DNA of 64,000 nucleotides from Companilactobacillus tucceti DSM 20183 (GTDB taxonomy: Bacteria > Bacillota > Bacilli > Lactobacillales > Lactobacillaceae). Under the pieces are notes generated by a model that was not told where the DNA came from, made no database searches, and was given only the letters and a program-made list of their open reading frames with translations. Shown piece after piece: positions 56,544 through 64,000 of this stretch; the stretch's first letter is position 1, and every line of letters starts with the position of its first letter. The DNA is taken from positions 1 through 64,000 of the forward strand of contig NZ_AZDG01000001.1 in the NCBI RefSeq assembly GCF_001434665.1, read 5' to 3'. A program made the position numbers and the translations under genes.

Positions 56544-58661
56544 ATGAGAAAAATACTCGATATAATAAAGAAAAGAACAGGTAGTCAATCAAAGTCTACT
56601 ATTCCATTTAGACTGAACCTGCTTTTTTTTATTGTTTTTGCCTTGTTTGCTTTATTGGTAGGACAACTTGCATATTTACAAATCGTTTATGGTGGTAAAT
56701 TTGTTGCTGAAGTTAATCGAACGGACAAAACAGTAATGAGCGGTAACGTACCTCGTGGAATGATTTATGATTCAAAAGGAAGATTGTTAGTCGGTAATTC
56801 AACGGAAAACGCAATAACTTATACAAAGAGTTCTAGTGTCAAATCCAGTGATATTTACCAAATTGTCAATCGTCTAACTAAATACGTTTCTTTTGAAAAA
56901 GAAAGTCTATCAACTCGTGATAAAGCTGACTATATCTTGGCCGCACCTGGAAAATCGGCAAAAGTTGCTAAACAGATGCCCAAGTCACAAAGAGTCGACT
57001 CAAATGGTGACCAACTCTCTCCAAGCAAACTTTATAATAATGAAATTAAGTATATTAAAGAAGAAGGAATTCATTTAAACTCAGAAGAACTTGCTAAAGC
57101 GTCTGTATTTAAGAAAATGAGTTCAGCTTATTCTCTTTCAACAGTCTTTTTGAAAGATACCAATCTTACATCTAAAGAAATTGCTCAAGTAAGTGAACAT
57201 TTGACCGAGTTGCCAGGTGTAAATATTGGTACAAATTGGAATCGTGAATATCCACAAGGTAAGTCTATTGCAAGTATTATTGGTGGAGTTTCTACGGAAA
57301 AACAAGGTATTCCAGATGATGAGTTGAATCAAATGTTAGCTGCCGGATATTCTCGTAATGATCGTGTTGGTACAAGTTATTTAGAGAAGAGTTATGAGAG
57401 TATTCTTTCTGGTACTAAGAGTCAAAGAGAAGTACAAATTGGTGGTAATAACCAAATTAAGAAAAGCAAGCTAGTATACAAAGGTGAAAAAGGTGGAAAT
57501 TTGAATCTTACGCTTGATTCAAAGTTCCAAAAGAAAGTTAAAAGTATTTTAGACTCTACGTATAGTGCTGCTCAAGCTGATGGTGTTACTCAGTATTCTG
57601 ATGGTGCATACGTTGTAGTTATGAATCCTAAGACTGGTGCCATCATGGCTATGTCAGGTATTAGGAATGATCCAACTACTGGTAAAACAACAGAAGATTC
57701 ACTAGGTGTTATCAATAGAGCCTTCGTTATGGGATCTGCTGTTAAAGGTGCGACTGTTCTAGGTGCTTTGATGGATGGAGTAATTACGCCAACTAATAAT
57801 ACGCAGGCTGATGTCCCTATCTATTTACCAGGTACTGCAATTAAAAAATCAGTTTACCCAATTGGTACATTTAGTAGTTTGAATGCTGAAATGGCACTTC
57901 AAGTTTCATCTAATGAGTACATGATGGCATTGGCAATGAAAGAAGCTAATGCAAAGTACACACCTAATTCATATATTCATATGGATTCAGATATTTTCTC
58001 TAAGATGAGAGGATATTTTAATCAATTTGGACTTGGTGTTAAAACAGGTGTTGATATTTCTGGTGAAACGACTGGACTTGTCGGTTCTACGCATAATAGC
58101 GATGGACAATTAAAAACAGGTTCCGCACTGGATCTATCTTTTGGTAACTACGATTCATATACTTTAATGGAAATGGCACAATACATATCCACTATTGCTA
58201 ATGGAGGATATAGAATGCGTCCTTATATTGTTCAGTCTATTCAAAAGACAAATGACAATGGTAAAAAAGGTGCAATTCAATCAGTTACTCAACCTAAGGT
58301 CTTGAATCGAGTTGGATTTACTAATTCTGAACTTAACGTTGTTAGAAGAGGTATGTACGCCGCTGTTCATGGTACAAACGGATGGACAACTGCTACAAAA
58401 CTTAAGGATCTAACGCCAGCGGTTGCAGCTAAAACTGGTACTGCTCAGACATTCTACTTTAATCCTAAGGATCCTAATAATACTAATCCACCTGAAACTA
58501 TTAATAATAGTTTGGTATCGTTTGGTCCGTATGATGATCCTAATATTGCCATGGCTGTTGTGTTCCCTAACATTACTTCTGAGTCTGGTAATTATTCTCA
58601 GGTTGTTGCAAAGGCAATTTATGAATATTACTATAAAATGACAGGACAGGGAAAGGATTAA
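56544..58661 (+). CDS. Class B penicillin-binding protein (PBP2B-like)
   Basis: A 705-aa transpeptidase. One N-terminal transmembrane helix (about 25-48), a dimerisation/pedestal domain (about 60-320) and the transpeptidase domain with catalytic S398-A-V-K401, S455-S-N457 and K630-T-G632. Crosslinks peptidoglycan; PBP2B-type enzymes serve peripheral or septal growth. Not next to ftsW or rodA here. GAAGGGAA precedes the ATG. Confidence 0.92.
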   Translation: MRKILDIIKKRTGSQSKSTIPFRLNLLFFIVFALFALLVGQLAYLQIVYGGKFVAEVNRTDKTVMSGNVPRGMIYDSKGRLLVGNSTENAITYTKSSSVKSSDIYQIVNRLTKYVSFEKESLSTRDKADYILAAPGKSAKVAKQMPKSQRVDSNGDQLSPSKLYNNEIKYIKEEGIHLNSEELAKASVFKKMSSAYSLSTVFLKDTNLTSKEIAQVSEHLTELPGVNIGTNWNREYPQGKSIASIIGGVSTEKQGIPDDELNQMLAAGYSRNDRVGTSYLEKSYESILSGTKSQREVQIGGNNQIKKSKLVYKGEKGGNLNLTLDSKFQKKVKSILDSTYSAAQADGVTQYSDGAYVVVMNPKTGAIMAMSGIRNDPTTGKTTEDSLGVINRAFVMGSAVKGATVLGALMDGVITPTNNTQADVPIYLPGTAIKKSVYPIGTFSSLNAEMALQVSSNEYMMALAMKEANAKYTPNSYIHMDSDIFSKMRGYFNQFGLGVKTGVDISGETTGLVGSTHNSDGQLKTGSALDLSFGNYDSYTLMEMAQYISTIANGGYRMRPYIVQSIQKTNDNGKKGAIQSVTQPKVLNRVGFTNSELNVVRRGMYAAVHGTNGWTTATKLKDLTPAVAAKTGTAQTFYFNPKDPNNTNPPETINNSLVSFGPYDDPNIAMAVVFPNITSESGNYSQVVAKAIYEYYYKMTGQGKD

Positions 58662-58748
58662 TCTAAATTAATTCTTTTAAAATGTCTGAAAAAATGGTAT
58701 ATTTAATTAGTTGAATTTTAGTTAAGTATAATTGAAAGGATGTTCCTA

Positions 58749-58898
58749 ATGAGAGTAAATATAACAATGGAATGTACTTCATGTCATGAACGTACATATC
58801 TAACAAACAAGAGCAAACGTAACAATCCAGAGCGTCTTGAACTTAAGAAGTATTGCCCACGCGAACGTACTGTTACATTGCATCGTGAAACAAAATAA
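58749..58898 (+). CDS. rpmG: 50S ribosomal protein L33
   Basis: A 49-aa protein, [20 protein letters not shown] at its start. CxxC at C9/C12 and a single Cys in KYCPRER, with R-E-T-K at the C-terminus; this matches the RpmGA-type L33, in which the second CxxC is incomplete. Ribosome site AAAGGATG upstream, strong terminator downstream. Confidence 0.95.
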   Translation: MRVNITMECTSCHERTYLTNKSKRNNPERLELKKYCPRERTVTLHRETK

Positions 58899-58931
58899 AC
58901 AACAGGTTAATAGCCCTGTTGTTTTTTTTTA
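58899..58931 (+). terminator. rpmG terminator
   Basis: ACAACAGG (58899-58906) pairs with CCTGTTGT (58915-58922), followed by a long T-run. Confidence 0.9.
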
Positions 58932-58947
58932 CTAGGGAGGCAAAAAA

Positions 58948-59511
58948 TTGGACAAAGTCAGTTTTAGAAAAAAGCAAATTGACTTAATTGATGAATTTAT
59001 GAGATCAGGTAATGCTCAAGAAGAGATAAATGATCTATATATGCAATTATTTCAAGATGAAGAATTTTTAAATGCTAAAAGTATTGGTATTACTTTGAGT
59101 ATGAATAATGAAATTCCTACTTTTCCGATTATTAAATATTGTTGGGATATGGGTAAAGACGTATATATCCCTAAAACATTTTCAGATTACACTATGACTT
59201 TTGTTAAATATACAAGTGAAACTCCACTTGAGACTAATTCTTTTGGAGTTAGAGAACCAGTTAATTTTGAGACTGATACACTAAATCCGCCTGAACTTAT
59301 AATTGTTCCAGGTGTGGCTTTTTCAAAAGATGGTAATAATCGTTTAGGTTTTGGGGCAGGATATTATGATCGTTATTTGGCATCTTATCCTACTAGAACC
59401 GTTGCTTTAGCATTATCTGAACAATACTATTTGCAAACTCCTTGGCCTATTTATGTATTAGACAAACCAGTGGATAAAATTATCACGGTGAAAGGCAATA
59501 ACAATGTATAG
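58948..59511 (+). CDS. 5-formyltetrahydrofolate cyclo-ligase
   Basis: A 187-aa ATP-dependent enzyme converting 5-formyl-THF to 5,10-methenyl-THF. The C-terminal motif RLGFGAGYYDRYL binds ATP. TTG start with GGAGG upstream. First gene of a run with the rhomboid, yqgQ and glucokinase genes. Confidence 0.92.
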   Translation: MDKVSFRKKQIDLIDEFMRSGNAQEEINDLYMQLFQDEEFLNAKSIGITLSMNNEIPTFPIIKYCWDMGKDVYIPKTFSDYTMTFVKYTSETPLETNSFGVREPVNFETDTLNPPELIIVPGVAFSKDGNNRLGFGAGYYDRYLASYPTRTVALALSEQYYLQTPWPIYVLDKPVDKIITVKGNNNV

Positions 59512-60169
59512 AGAAAGAGAACCTTATGTTACATGGTTATTATTGGCTGTAACGGTTTTTGTCTTCGTATTGGAAACACTTAGTGGTGGTTCCACAAGTA
59601 CTGGTACTTTAGTTAATTTTGGAGCAAAGGTTACTCCTTTGATTCAGGATGGACAATGGTGGCGCTTGATTACACCAATATTTTTACACATAGGTATATT
59701 TCATATTCTAATGAATGGATTTACCCTATACATCATGGGTAAGTCACTAGAACCGTTAATGGGACATTGGCGATTCTTTGTTTTATATATACTTAGTGGA
59801 ATAGTTGGTAATCTAGCTAGTTTTGCTTTCGGTGGATATTACACTATATCAGCTGGAGCAAGTACGTCATTATTTGGTACATTTGCTGCCTTTTTGTCGT
59901 TTGCCTTAATATATCGCGAGAATCAAGGATTCTGGGAACTAGGTAAGTCATTTTTGACTTTGATTGTTCTTAACTTACTGATCAGTTTAGTAGGTTCAAA
60001 TTTTGATATTTGGGGACATATTGGTGGTATCATTGGTGGATTTTTCTTAGGTGTCGTTCTAGGATTGCCAAAAAGTACTCGTCCGAAGTTGATAATTAGG
60101 GTAGTTTCAGTAATAATTATTATTGTTGTTTCTTACTTTATGTATGTAAGAGGTATGAACATTGGATAA
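59504..60169 (+). CDS. Rhomboid family intramembrane serine protease
   Basis: A 221-aa integral membrane protease with six to seven helices. Motifs WWRLITPIFLHIGIFHILMN (L1 loop), catalytic Ser in SAGASTSLFG and catalytic His in WGHIGGIIGG are intact. Substrates unknown. Overlaps both neighbours by 8 bp. Confidence 0.93.
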   Translation: MYREREPYVTWLLLAVTVFVFVLETLSGGSTSTGTLVNFGAKVTPLIQDGQWWRLITPIFLHIGIFHILMNGFTLYIMGKSLEPLMGHWRFFVLYILSGIVGNLASFAFGGYYTISAGASTSLFGTFAAFLSFALIYRENQGFWELGKSFLTLIVLNLLISLVGSNFDIWGHIGGIIGGFFLGVVLGLPKSTRPKLIIRVVSVIIIIVVSYFMYVRGMNIG

Positions 60170-60395
60170 TTTAAGTTTAAAAAATCTCTATGACGTACAA
60201 CAATTGCTGAAGCGTTTTGGAACCTATGTTCATTTAGGTAAAAGGCTTTGGGACATTGAATTGATGTCAATCGAAGTCAGAAATTTATATAATAATGAAA
60301 TGATTGATAAAAAGACCTTTATTAACGCGCAGTTGGTATTAAAGTCAGAGCACAGAAAAGAAGAGCATAAAGATAAAGAAGAGAAGGAAAGATAA
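60162..60395 (+). CDS. yqgQ: YqgQ family protein (DUF910)
   Basis: A 77-aa protein with the family core L-Y-D-V-Q-Q-L-L-K-R-F-G and a Lys/Glu-rich tail. Function unknown; it always travels with the rhomboid and glucokinase genes in Bacilli. TTG start, GAGGTATG upstream. Confidence 0.88.
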   Translation: MDNLSLKNLYDVQQLLKRFGTYVHLGKRLWDIELMSIEVRNLYNNEMIDKKTFINAQLVLKSEHRKEEHKDKEEKER

Positions 60396-60397
60396 AA

Positions 60398-61360
60398 GTG
60401 GTAGAAAAAAAATTAATCGGTGTTGACCTAGGTGGTACAACAATTAAATTTGCGATCCTTACTGCTGATGGGGATATTCAACAAAAATGGAGTATTGAAA
60501 CTAATGTACTTGCAGATGGTCAAATGATTATTCCAGATATTGTTGATTCAATCAATCATCATCTAAAAATGTATGAAATGACAGCAGATCAATTTAGTGG
60601 TATCGGTTTAGGATCACCAGGTACAATTAATTTTAAAGAAGGTACAATTAAGGGCGCATATAATCTTAATTGGACTAATTCTGTTTACCCTGTTCGTGAT
60701 ATTGAAAAGGGTACAGGAATTCCCGTTACAATCGAAAACGATGCTAACGTAGCCGCACTTGGTGAAAGATGGAAGGGTGCTGGTAACAACGCTGATGATG
60801 TTGTATTCGTAACCTTAGGTACTGGTGTTGGTGGCGGAATTATTGCCAACGGTAATATCTTGCATGGTGCTAGTGGTGCAGCCGGAGAAATTGGTCACGT
60901 TACAGTTGAACCTGATGGATTCTTATGTACATGTGGAAAACGTGGTTGCTTGGAAACTATAGCATCAGCAACTGGTATCGTACACGTCGCAAGAGATCGT
61001 GCTTCTGAATATGCTGGTGACTCTGAACTTAAAGCTATGTTAGATGATGGTCAAGATATTTCTGCTAAGGATGTTTTTGATTTGGCTAAAAAGAATGATG
61101 ATCTTGCATCTATCGTTGCAGATTATGTATGTGACTCATTAGGTTTTGCTTTAGCAAATGTTGCTAATTCACTAAATCCAAAATATGTTGTTATTGGTGG
61201 TGGCGTTTCAGCTGCTGGTGATTTCTTATTGGATAAAGTTAACAAAGCTATGCGCGTTAACGAGTTCGCTACTATCAAAGATTCAACTGAATTACGTTTG
61301 GCTAGTCTTGGTAATGGTGCTGGTGTTATTGGCGCTGCTTCATTGATCAAGATGAAATAG
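60398..61360 (+). CDS. glk: Glucokinase (ROK family)
   Basis: A 320-aa ATP-dependent hexokinase of the ROK family. N-terminal phosphate loop GVDLGGTTIKFAI, catalytic IENDANVAA, zinc motif C-T-C-G-K-R-G-C-L-E. Phosphorylates free glucose from non-PTS uptake or disaccharide hydrolysis. GTG start 2 bp after yqgQ. Confidence 0.94.
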   Translation: MVEKKLIGVDLGGTTIKFAILTADGDIQQKWSIETNVLADGQMIIPDIVDSINHHLKMYEMTADQFSGIGLGSPGTINFKEGTIKGAYNLNWTNSVYPVRDIEKGTGIPVTIENDANVAALGERWKGAGNNADDVVFVTLGTGVGGGIIANGNILHGASGAAGEIGHVTVEPDGFLCTCGKRGCLETIASATGIVHVARDRASEYAGDSELKAMLDDGQDISAKDVFDLAKKNDDLASIVADYVCDSLGFALANVANSLNPKYVVIGGGVSAAGDFLLDKVNKAMRVNEFATIKDSTELRLASLGNGAGVIGAASLIKMK

Positions 61361-61371
61361 GGGGATTATTG

Positions 61372-61776
61372 ATGGATGTTTTAAATGTTGTTTTATATGT
61401 TATTGTAATTGCTTTCTTCGTTTATATGGTTGGTTCCTGGGCTTACTACAAAATACAAGCCAAAAAATTAAAAGGTGCCATCGATCAAGACGAATTTGAG
61501 GCAAATATGAGAAGAGCTCAAATTATTGATTTACGTGAAAAAAATAATTTTGATTCTAAACATATTTTAGGCGCTAGAAATTTACCTTATACTCAATTGA
61601 AGTATAACGAAGGTGAATTGAGACCTGATTTACCAGTGTTTTTATATGAAGAACGTCCCTCTGTAAGTATTAGAGCAGCTTTGAAGCTAAAAAAATGGGG
61701 CTTTGAGGATGTTAAATGGTTAGACGAACGCTTTTCTGAATGGAAAGGTAAAACTAAAAAAACTACAAAACTATAA
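61372..61776 (+). CDS. Membrane-anchored rhodanese-like protein
   Basis: A 134-aa protein: one N-terminal transmembrane helix (about 4-24) and a rhodanese domain (I-I-D-L-R-E-K...H-I-L-G-A-R-N-L-P-Y). The active-site loop reads LYEERPSVS, with no cysteine, so sulfur transfer is unlikely. The start at 61372 is preferred over TTG 61369 for spacing to AGGGGG. Confidence 0.8.
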   Translation: MDVLNVVLYVIVIAFFVYMVGSWAYYKIQAKKLKGAIDQDEFEANMRRAQIIDLREKNNFDSKHILGARNLPYTQLKYNEGELRPDLPVFLYEERPSVSIRAALKLKKWGFEDVKWLDERFSEWKGKTKKTTKL

Positions 61777-61806
61777 AAAAAGTCGAGACATTGTCTCGAC
61801 TTTTTG
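61775..61806. terminator. Bidirectional terminator
   Basis: GTCGAGACA (61782-61790) pairs with TGTCTCGAC (61792-61800), flanked by A- and T-runs, between the convergent rhodanese-like and DUF3042 genes. Confidence 0.9.
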
Positions 61807-61821
61807 CTATGGGTCAAATTT

Positions 61822-62016
61822 TTAGCCTTGATGTGCTTGTAGGCTTTTACGGTTTGCACGACGACGGTTAGCTTCAATGCGTTCGTTTTCTTGATCTTCA
61901 GGTTCAATTACGTGTTTCTTAAAAGCATGAAGAGCACCATATACTGCAGTAGCAGTAGTTACTGAACCGATTAAAAATCCCTTAGCAAAGCGAAAATGTT
62001 TTTGTTGTTTAGCCAT
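61822..62016 (-). CDS. DUF3042 family small membrane protein
   Basis: A 64-aa protein with one hydrophobic segment (about 12-30), then an acidic/Arg-rich tail (ERIEANRRRANRKSL). Family limited mainly to Lactobacillales; function unknown. AGGAGGTATG precedes the start. Divergent from miaA. Confidence 0.85.
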   Translation of the reverse strand: MAKQQKHFRFAKGFLIGSVTTATAVYGALHAFKKHVIEPEDQENERIEANRRRANRKSLQAHQG

Positions 62017-62098
62017 AATGTCATACCTCCTATCCTTGATTACATTATGGCGTATTTTTGTAAAAATATCTATAAAATTGGCGTTAGAGGTGGATTTT

Positions 62099-63034
62099 TT
62101 GGAAAAAATTATAGCAATCGTGGGTCCAACCGCTGTTGGAAAGAGTGCTTTAGGTATTAACTTGGCACAAAAATTTGATGGAGAGATAATTTCTGGCGAT
62201 TCTATGCAGATATATCGTCATTTAGATATTGGTACAGCCAAAGACTCTCCTGAGGAATTAAAACTCGTTAGACATCATTTGGTGGACATATGTAATGTAA
62301 ATCAGCGATATACAGTTAAAGATTTTCAGGAAAAATCTGTTCAAATCGTTCATGAACTTAGTAAAAATAATAAGATTCCGTTTGTTGTTGGGGGAACGGG
62401 ATTTTATCTGAACTCCTTAGTACAGAACCTTAATCTGGGTGGATCATCATCTGGAGATGATAAATTACGAGAAGAATTATTAAATTTGGAAAAAAGTGGT
62501 AAATTAGAAGTATTACAAAATATCTTGAAAAAAACTGACAGAGTTGCTTTTGATTCGATAGATATTAGTAATTCACGACGTGTTATACGTGCAATTGAAG
62601 TTTATAAGACAACTGGAAAATCTATCACTGAACAAGAAAATGGTTCTAAGTGGGCTGATTTTTATATTATAGGACTAACTGACGATCGCGATAAGTTATA
62701 TGATCGTATTAATTTGAGAGTCGATAAAATGGTTGATATGGGACTTATAGAGGAAGCTAAATTAGTTTATGATAACCAAGATGATATACCACAGGCTAAA
62801 AATGGTATTGGCTATAAAGAACTATTCCCTTATTTTGACGGAACTTCTAGCTTAGATGATTGTTTGGACGAGATAAAGAAAAATTCTCGTCATTTTGCTA
62901 AAAGGCAGCTGACTTATTTTAGAAATCAAATGAATGTAGATTGGTATAACATTAGTGATGTGACTGACTACCAGCAAGTAATCAGTCAAAAGATAGAAAA
63001 ATTTTTAGGAGGAAGAAATGACTACTTGGGATAA
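62099..63034 (+). CDS. miaA: tRNA dimethylallyltransferase
   Basis: A 311-aa enzyme that adds dimethylallyl to A37 of UNN-decoding tRNAs. P-loop GPTAVGKS (9-16), D-S-M-Q-I-Y-R and the C-terminal RHFAKRQLTYFRNQ are diagnostic. TTG at 62099 is chosen because AGAGGTGG (62086-62093) is well spaced and the protein then starts like its homologues. Confidence 0.94.
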   Translation: MEKIIAIVGPTAVGKSALGINLAQKFDGEIISGDSMQIYRHLDIGTAKDSPEELKLVRHHLVDICNVNQRYTVKDFQEKSVQIVHELSKNNKIPFVVGGTGFYLNSLVQNLNLGGSSSGDDKLREELLNLEKSGKLEVLQNILKKTDRVAFDSIDISNSRRVIRAIEVYKTTGKSITEQENGSKWADFYIIGLTDDRDKLYDRINLRVDKMVDMGLIEEAKLVYDNQDDIPQAKNGIGYKELFPYFDGTSSLDDCLDEIKKNSRHFAKRQLTYFRNQMNVDWYNISDVTDYQQVISQKIEKFLGGRNDYLG

Positions 63035-64000
63035 AGAATTTCCAGATAAACTAAAGGAAGTTATCAAGAAAACAGATCAACAAATTTCTGATAAATTATC
63101 TGAGATCGACAATCGAGTTTTAGATAATCAAGATAAAGTTTTAACTGCCTTTCGCAATGAGGGAATTGACGAAAGTAGTTTACTTGGAACAACTGGTTAT
63201 GGGGATGATGACCGTGGTCGCGATCAATTAGAAGCTATATATGCGGATGTTTTTAAAACTGAAGCTGCATTAGTTAGACCACAATTTGTTTCGGGTACAC
63301 ATACTTTAGCTACAGCATTGTTTGGAATGCTTCGTCCAGGAAATAATTTGCTATATGTAACTGGCGAACCATACGATACTATGCAAGAAGTAGTGGGAAC
63401 AGCTGGAAATAAAAAGGGTTCATTAATAGATTATAAGATTGGCTTTGATTTTGTTGAGATGATCGGCGACAAGGTTGATTTTGCAACTATGGAAAAGAAA
63501 ATAAAAGAGCAGACTCCTAAAGTTATTGCAATTCAAAGATCTAGAGGTTATTCAACTCGAAAGAGTTTAACAGTCGCTGAAATTGCTGAAATTATCAAGC
63601 ATATTCGTTCTGTGAAACCGGATGCAATTGTGTTCGTTGACAATTGTTACGGAGAATTTTCCGAAACTATCGAACCAACTGAAGTTGGCGCAGATATTAT
63701 GGCAGGATCTTTAATTAAGAATGCCGGTGGTGGTCTAGCTAGAACTGGTGGATATATTGTCGGTAAAAAAGAATTAGTTGAACTATCTAGCTATCGTTTA
63801 ACTGCTCCTGGAATTGGTGATTCTGAGGGAGCAACTATTGATCGTCAAGCTGAAATGTTCCAAGGATTTTTTATGGCACCTCGAGTTACAGGTAATGCTA
63901 TTAAAGGAGCAATCTTTGAAGCAGCCATCTTTGAAAATCTTGGTTTGAACGTTTCACCTAAGTGGAATGAAGACAGAACCGATTTAATTCAAACTATTAC
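63018..64000 (+). CDS. YnbB-like methionine gamma-lyase family protein (partial)
   Basis: The open frame starts at ATG 63018 (AGGAGGAAG upstream, overlapping miaA by 17 bp) and runs off the window after 327 codons. PLP fold type I: SLIKNAGGGLARTGGYIVG holds the likely PLP lysine, and FVDNCYGEFSE the cofactor aspartate. Relatives are called YnbB or aluminium-resistance protein, usually placed before glnR-glnA. The C-terminal end is missing only because of the window edge. Confidence 0.88.
   Translation, partial: MTTWDKEFPDKLKEVIKKTDQQISDKLSEIDNRVLDNQDKVLTAFRNEGIDESSLLGTTGYGDDDRGRDQLEAIYADVFKTEAALVRPQFVSGTHTLATALFGMLRPGNNLLYVTGEPYDTMQEVVGTAGNKKGSLIDYKIGFDFVEMIGDKVDFATMEKKIKEQTPKVIAIQRSRGYSTRKSLTVAEIAEIIKHIRSVKPDAIVFVDNCYGEFSETIEPTEVGADIMAGSLIKNAGGGLARTGGYIVGKKELVELSSYRLTAPGIGDSEGATIDRQAEMFQGFFMAPRVTGNAIKGAIFEAAIFENLGLNVSPKWNEDRTDLIQTI

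Noticed and set aside
58749-58898. L33 with a broken second zinc CxxC as an unusual variant
   Set aside because: The K-Y-C-P-R pattern is typical of RpmGA-type L33 in Firmicutes.
1-64000. CRISPR arrays, rRNA, tRNA genes, insertion sequences or prophage genes
   Set aside because: No regularly spaced direct repeats, no rRNA or tRNA-like sequences, no transposase or phage structural genes were seen on reading both strands.

Overview
The window is a contiguous, AT-rich, densely coded stretch of a low-GC Gram-positive chromosome. Gene order and content point to the family Lactobacillaceae (Lactobacillus sensu lato, perhaps near Companilactobacillus): ecsAB-trmB, ytpR-murC, polA-mutM-coaE-nrdR-dnaB-dnaI, thrS, infC-rpmI-rplT, the yqeG-to-ylbN ribosome and NAD block, gnd, pheST, mltG-greA, a class B PBP, rpmG, and the rhomboid/yqgQ/glucokinase/miaA run. 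SLAP-type surface domains, DUF3042 and T-box leaders fit the same group. The species is an inference; no rRNA or tRNA gene was seen.

Layout. 1-3.6 kb, minus strand: PrsA lipoprotein, a small membrane-anchored protein, a HIT hydrolase and two zinc-ribbon membrane proteins, one ending in two Ltp-like repeats. 3.8-9.3 kb: ecsAB, trmB, a thioredoxin, ytpR and murC. 9.3-17.3 kb is the most accessory-looking region: a structured repeat, a five-gene operon built around a Ycf46-like AAA+ ATPase (including a 58-aa gene), and a 1094-aa BspA-like/SLAP surface protein on the other strand. 17.5-23.2 kb: a GltS-like transporter divergent from an amidohydrolase, then two MFS efflux genes, the first preceded by a possible leader peptide. 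23.3-39.8 kb is housekeeping: DNA replication and repair, thrS with a T-box, the infC operon with attenuator and ATA start, and the ribosome-assembly block. 39.8-44 kb: gnd, an OmpR-type two-component system and a methyltransferase. 44-48.3 kb is a methionine module: metE-metF divergent from a LysR regulator with a perfect MET-box between them. 48.5-64 kb: yidC, acyP, an rRNA methyltransferase, pheST with a T-box, mltG, greA, a PBP2B-like protein, rpmG, folate cyclo-ligase, rhomboid protease, glucokinase, a rhodanese-like protein, miaA and the 5' part of an ynbB-like gene cut by the window end.

Regulation visible in the sequence: two tRNA-sensing T-boxes (Thr, Phe), an infC leader terminator with a non-canonical start codon, a MET-box, and many intrinsic terminators, several bidirectional between convergent genes.

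The least explained elements are (i) the Ycf46-like AAA+ operon at 9553-13959, (ii) a two-copy intergenic element (9278-9434 and 44039-44135) whose 14-bp stem differs at three positions, each compensated on the other arm, and (iii) a zinc-ribbon protein carrying Ltp-like repeats resembling those of phage superinfection-exclusion lipoproteins.
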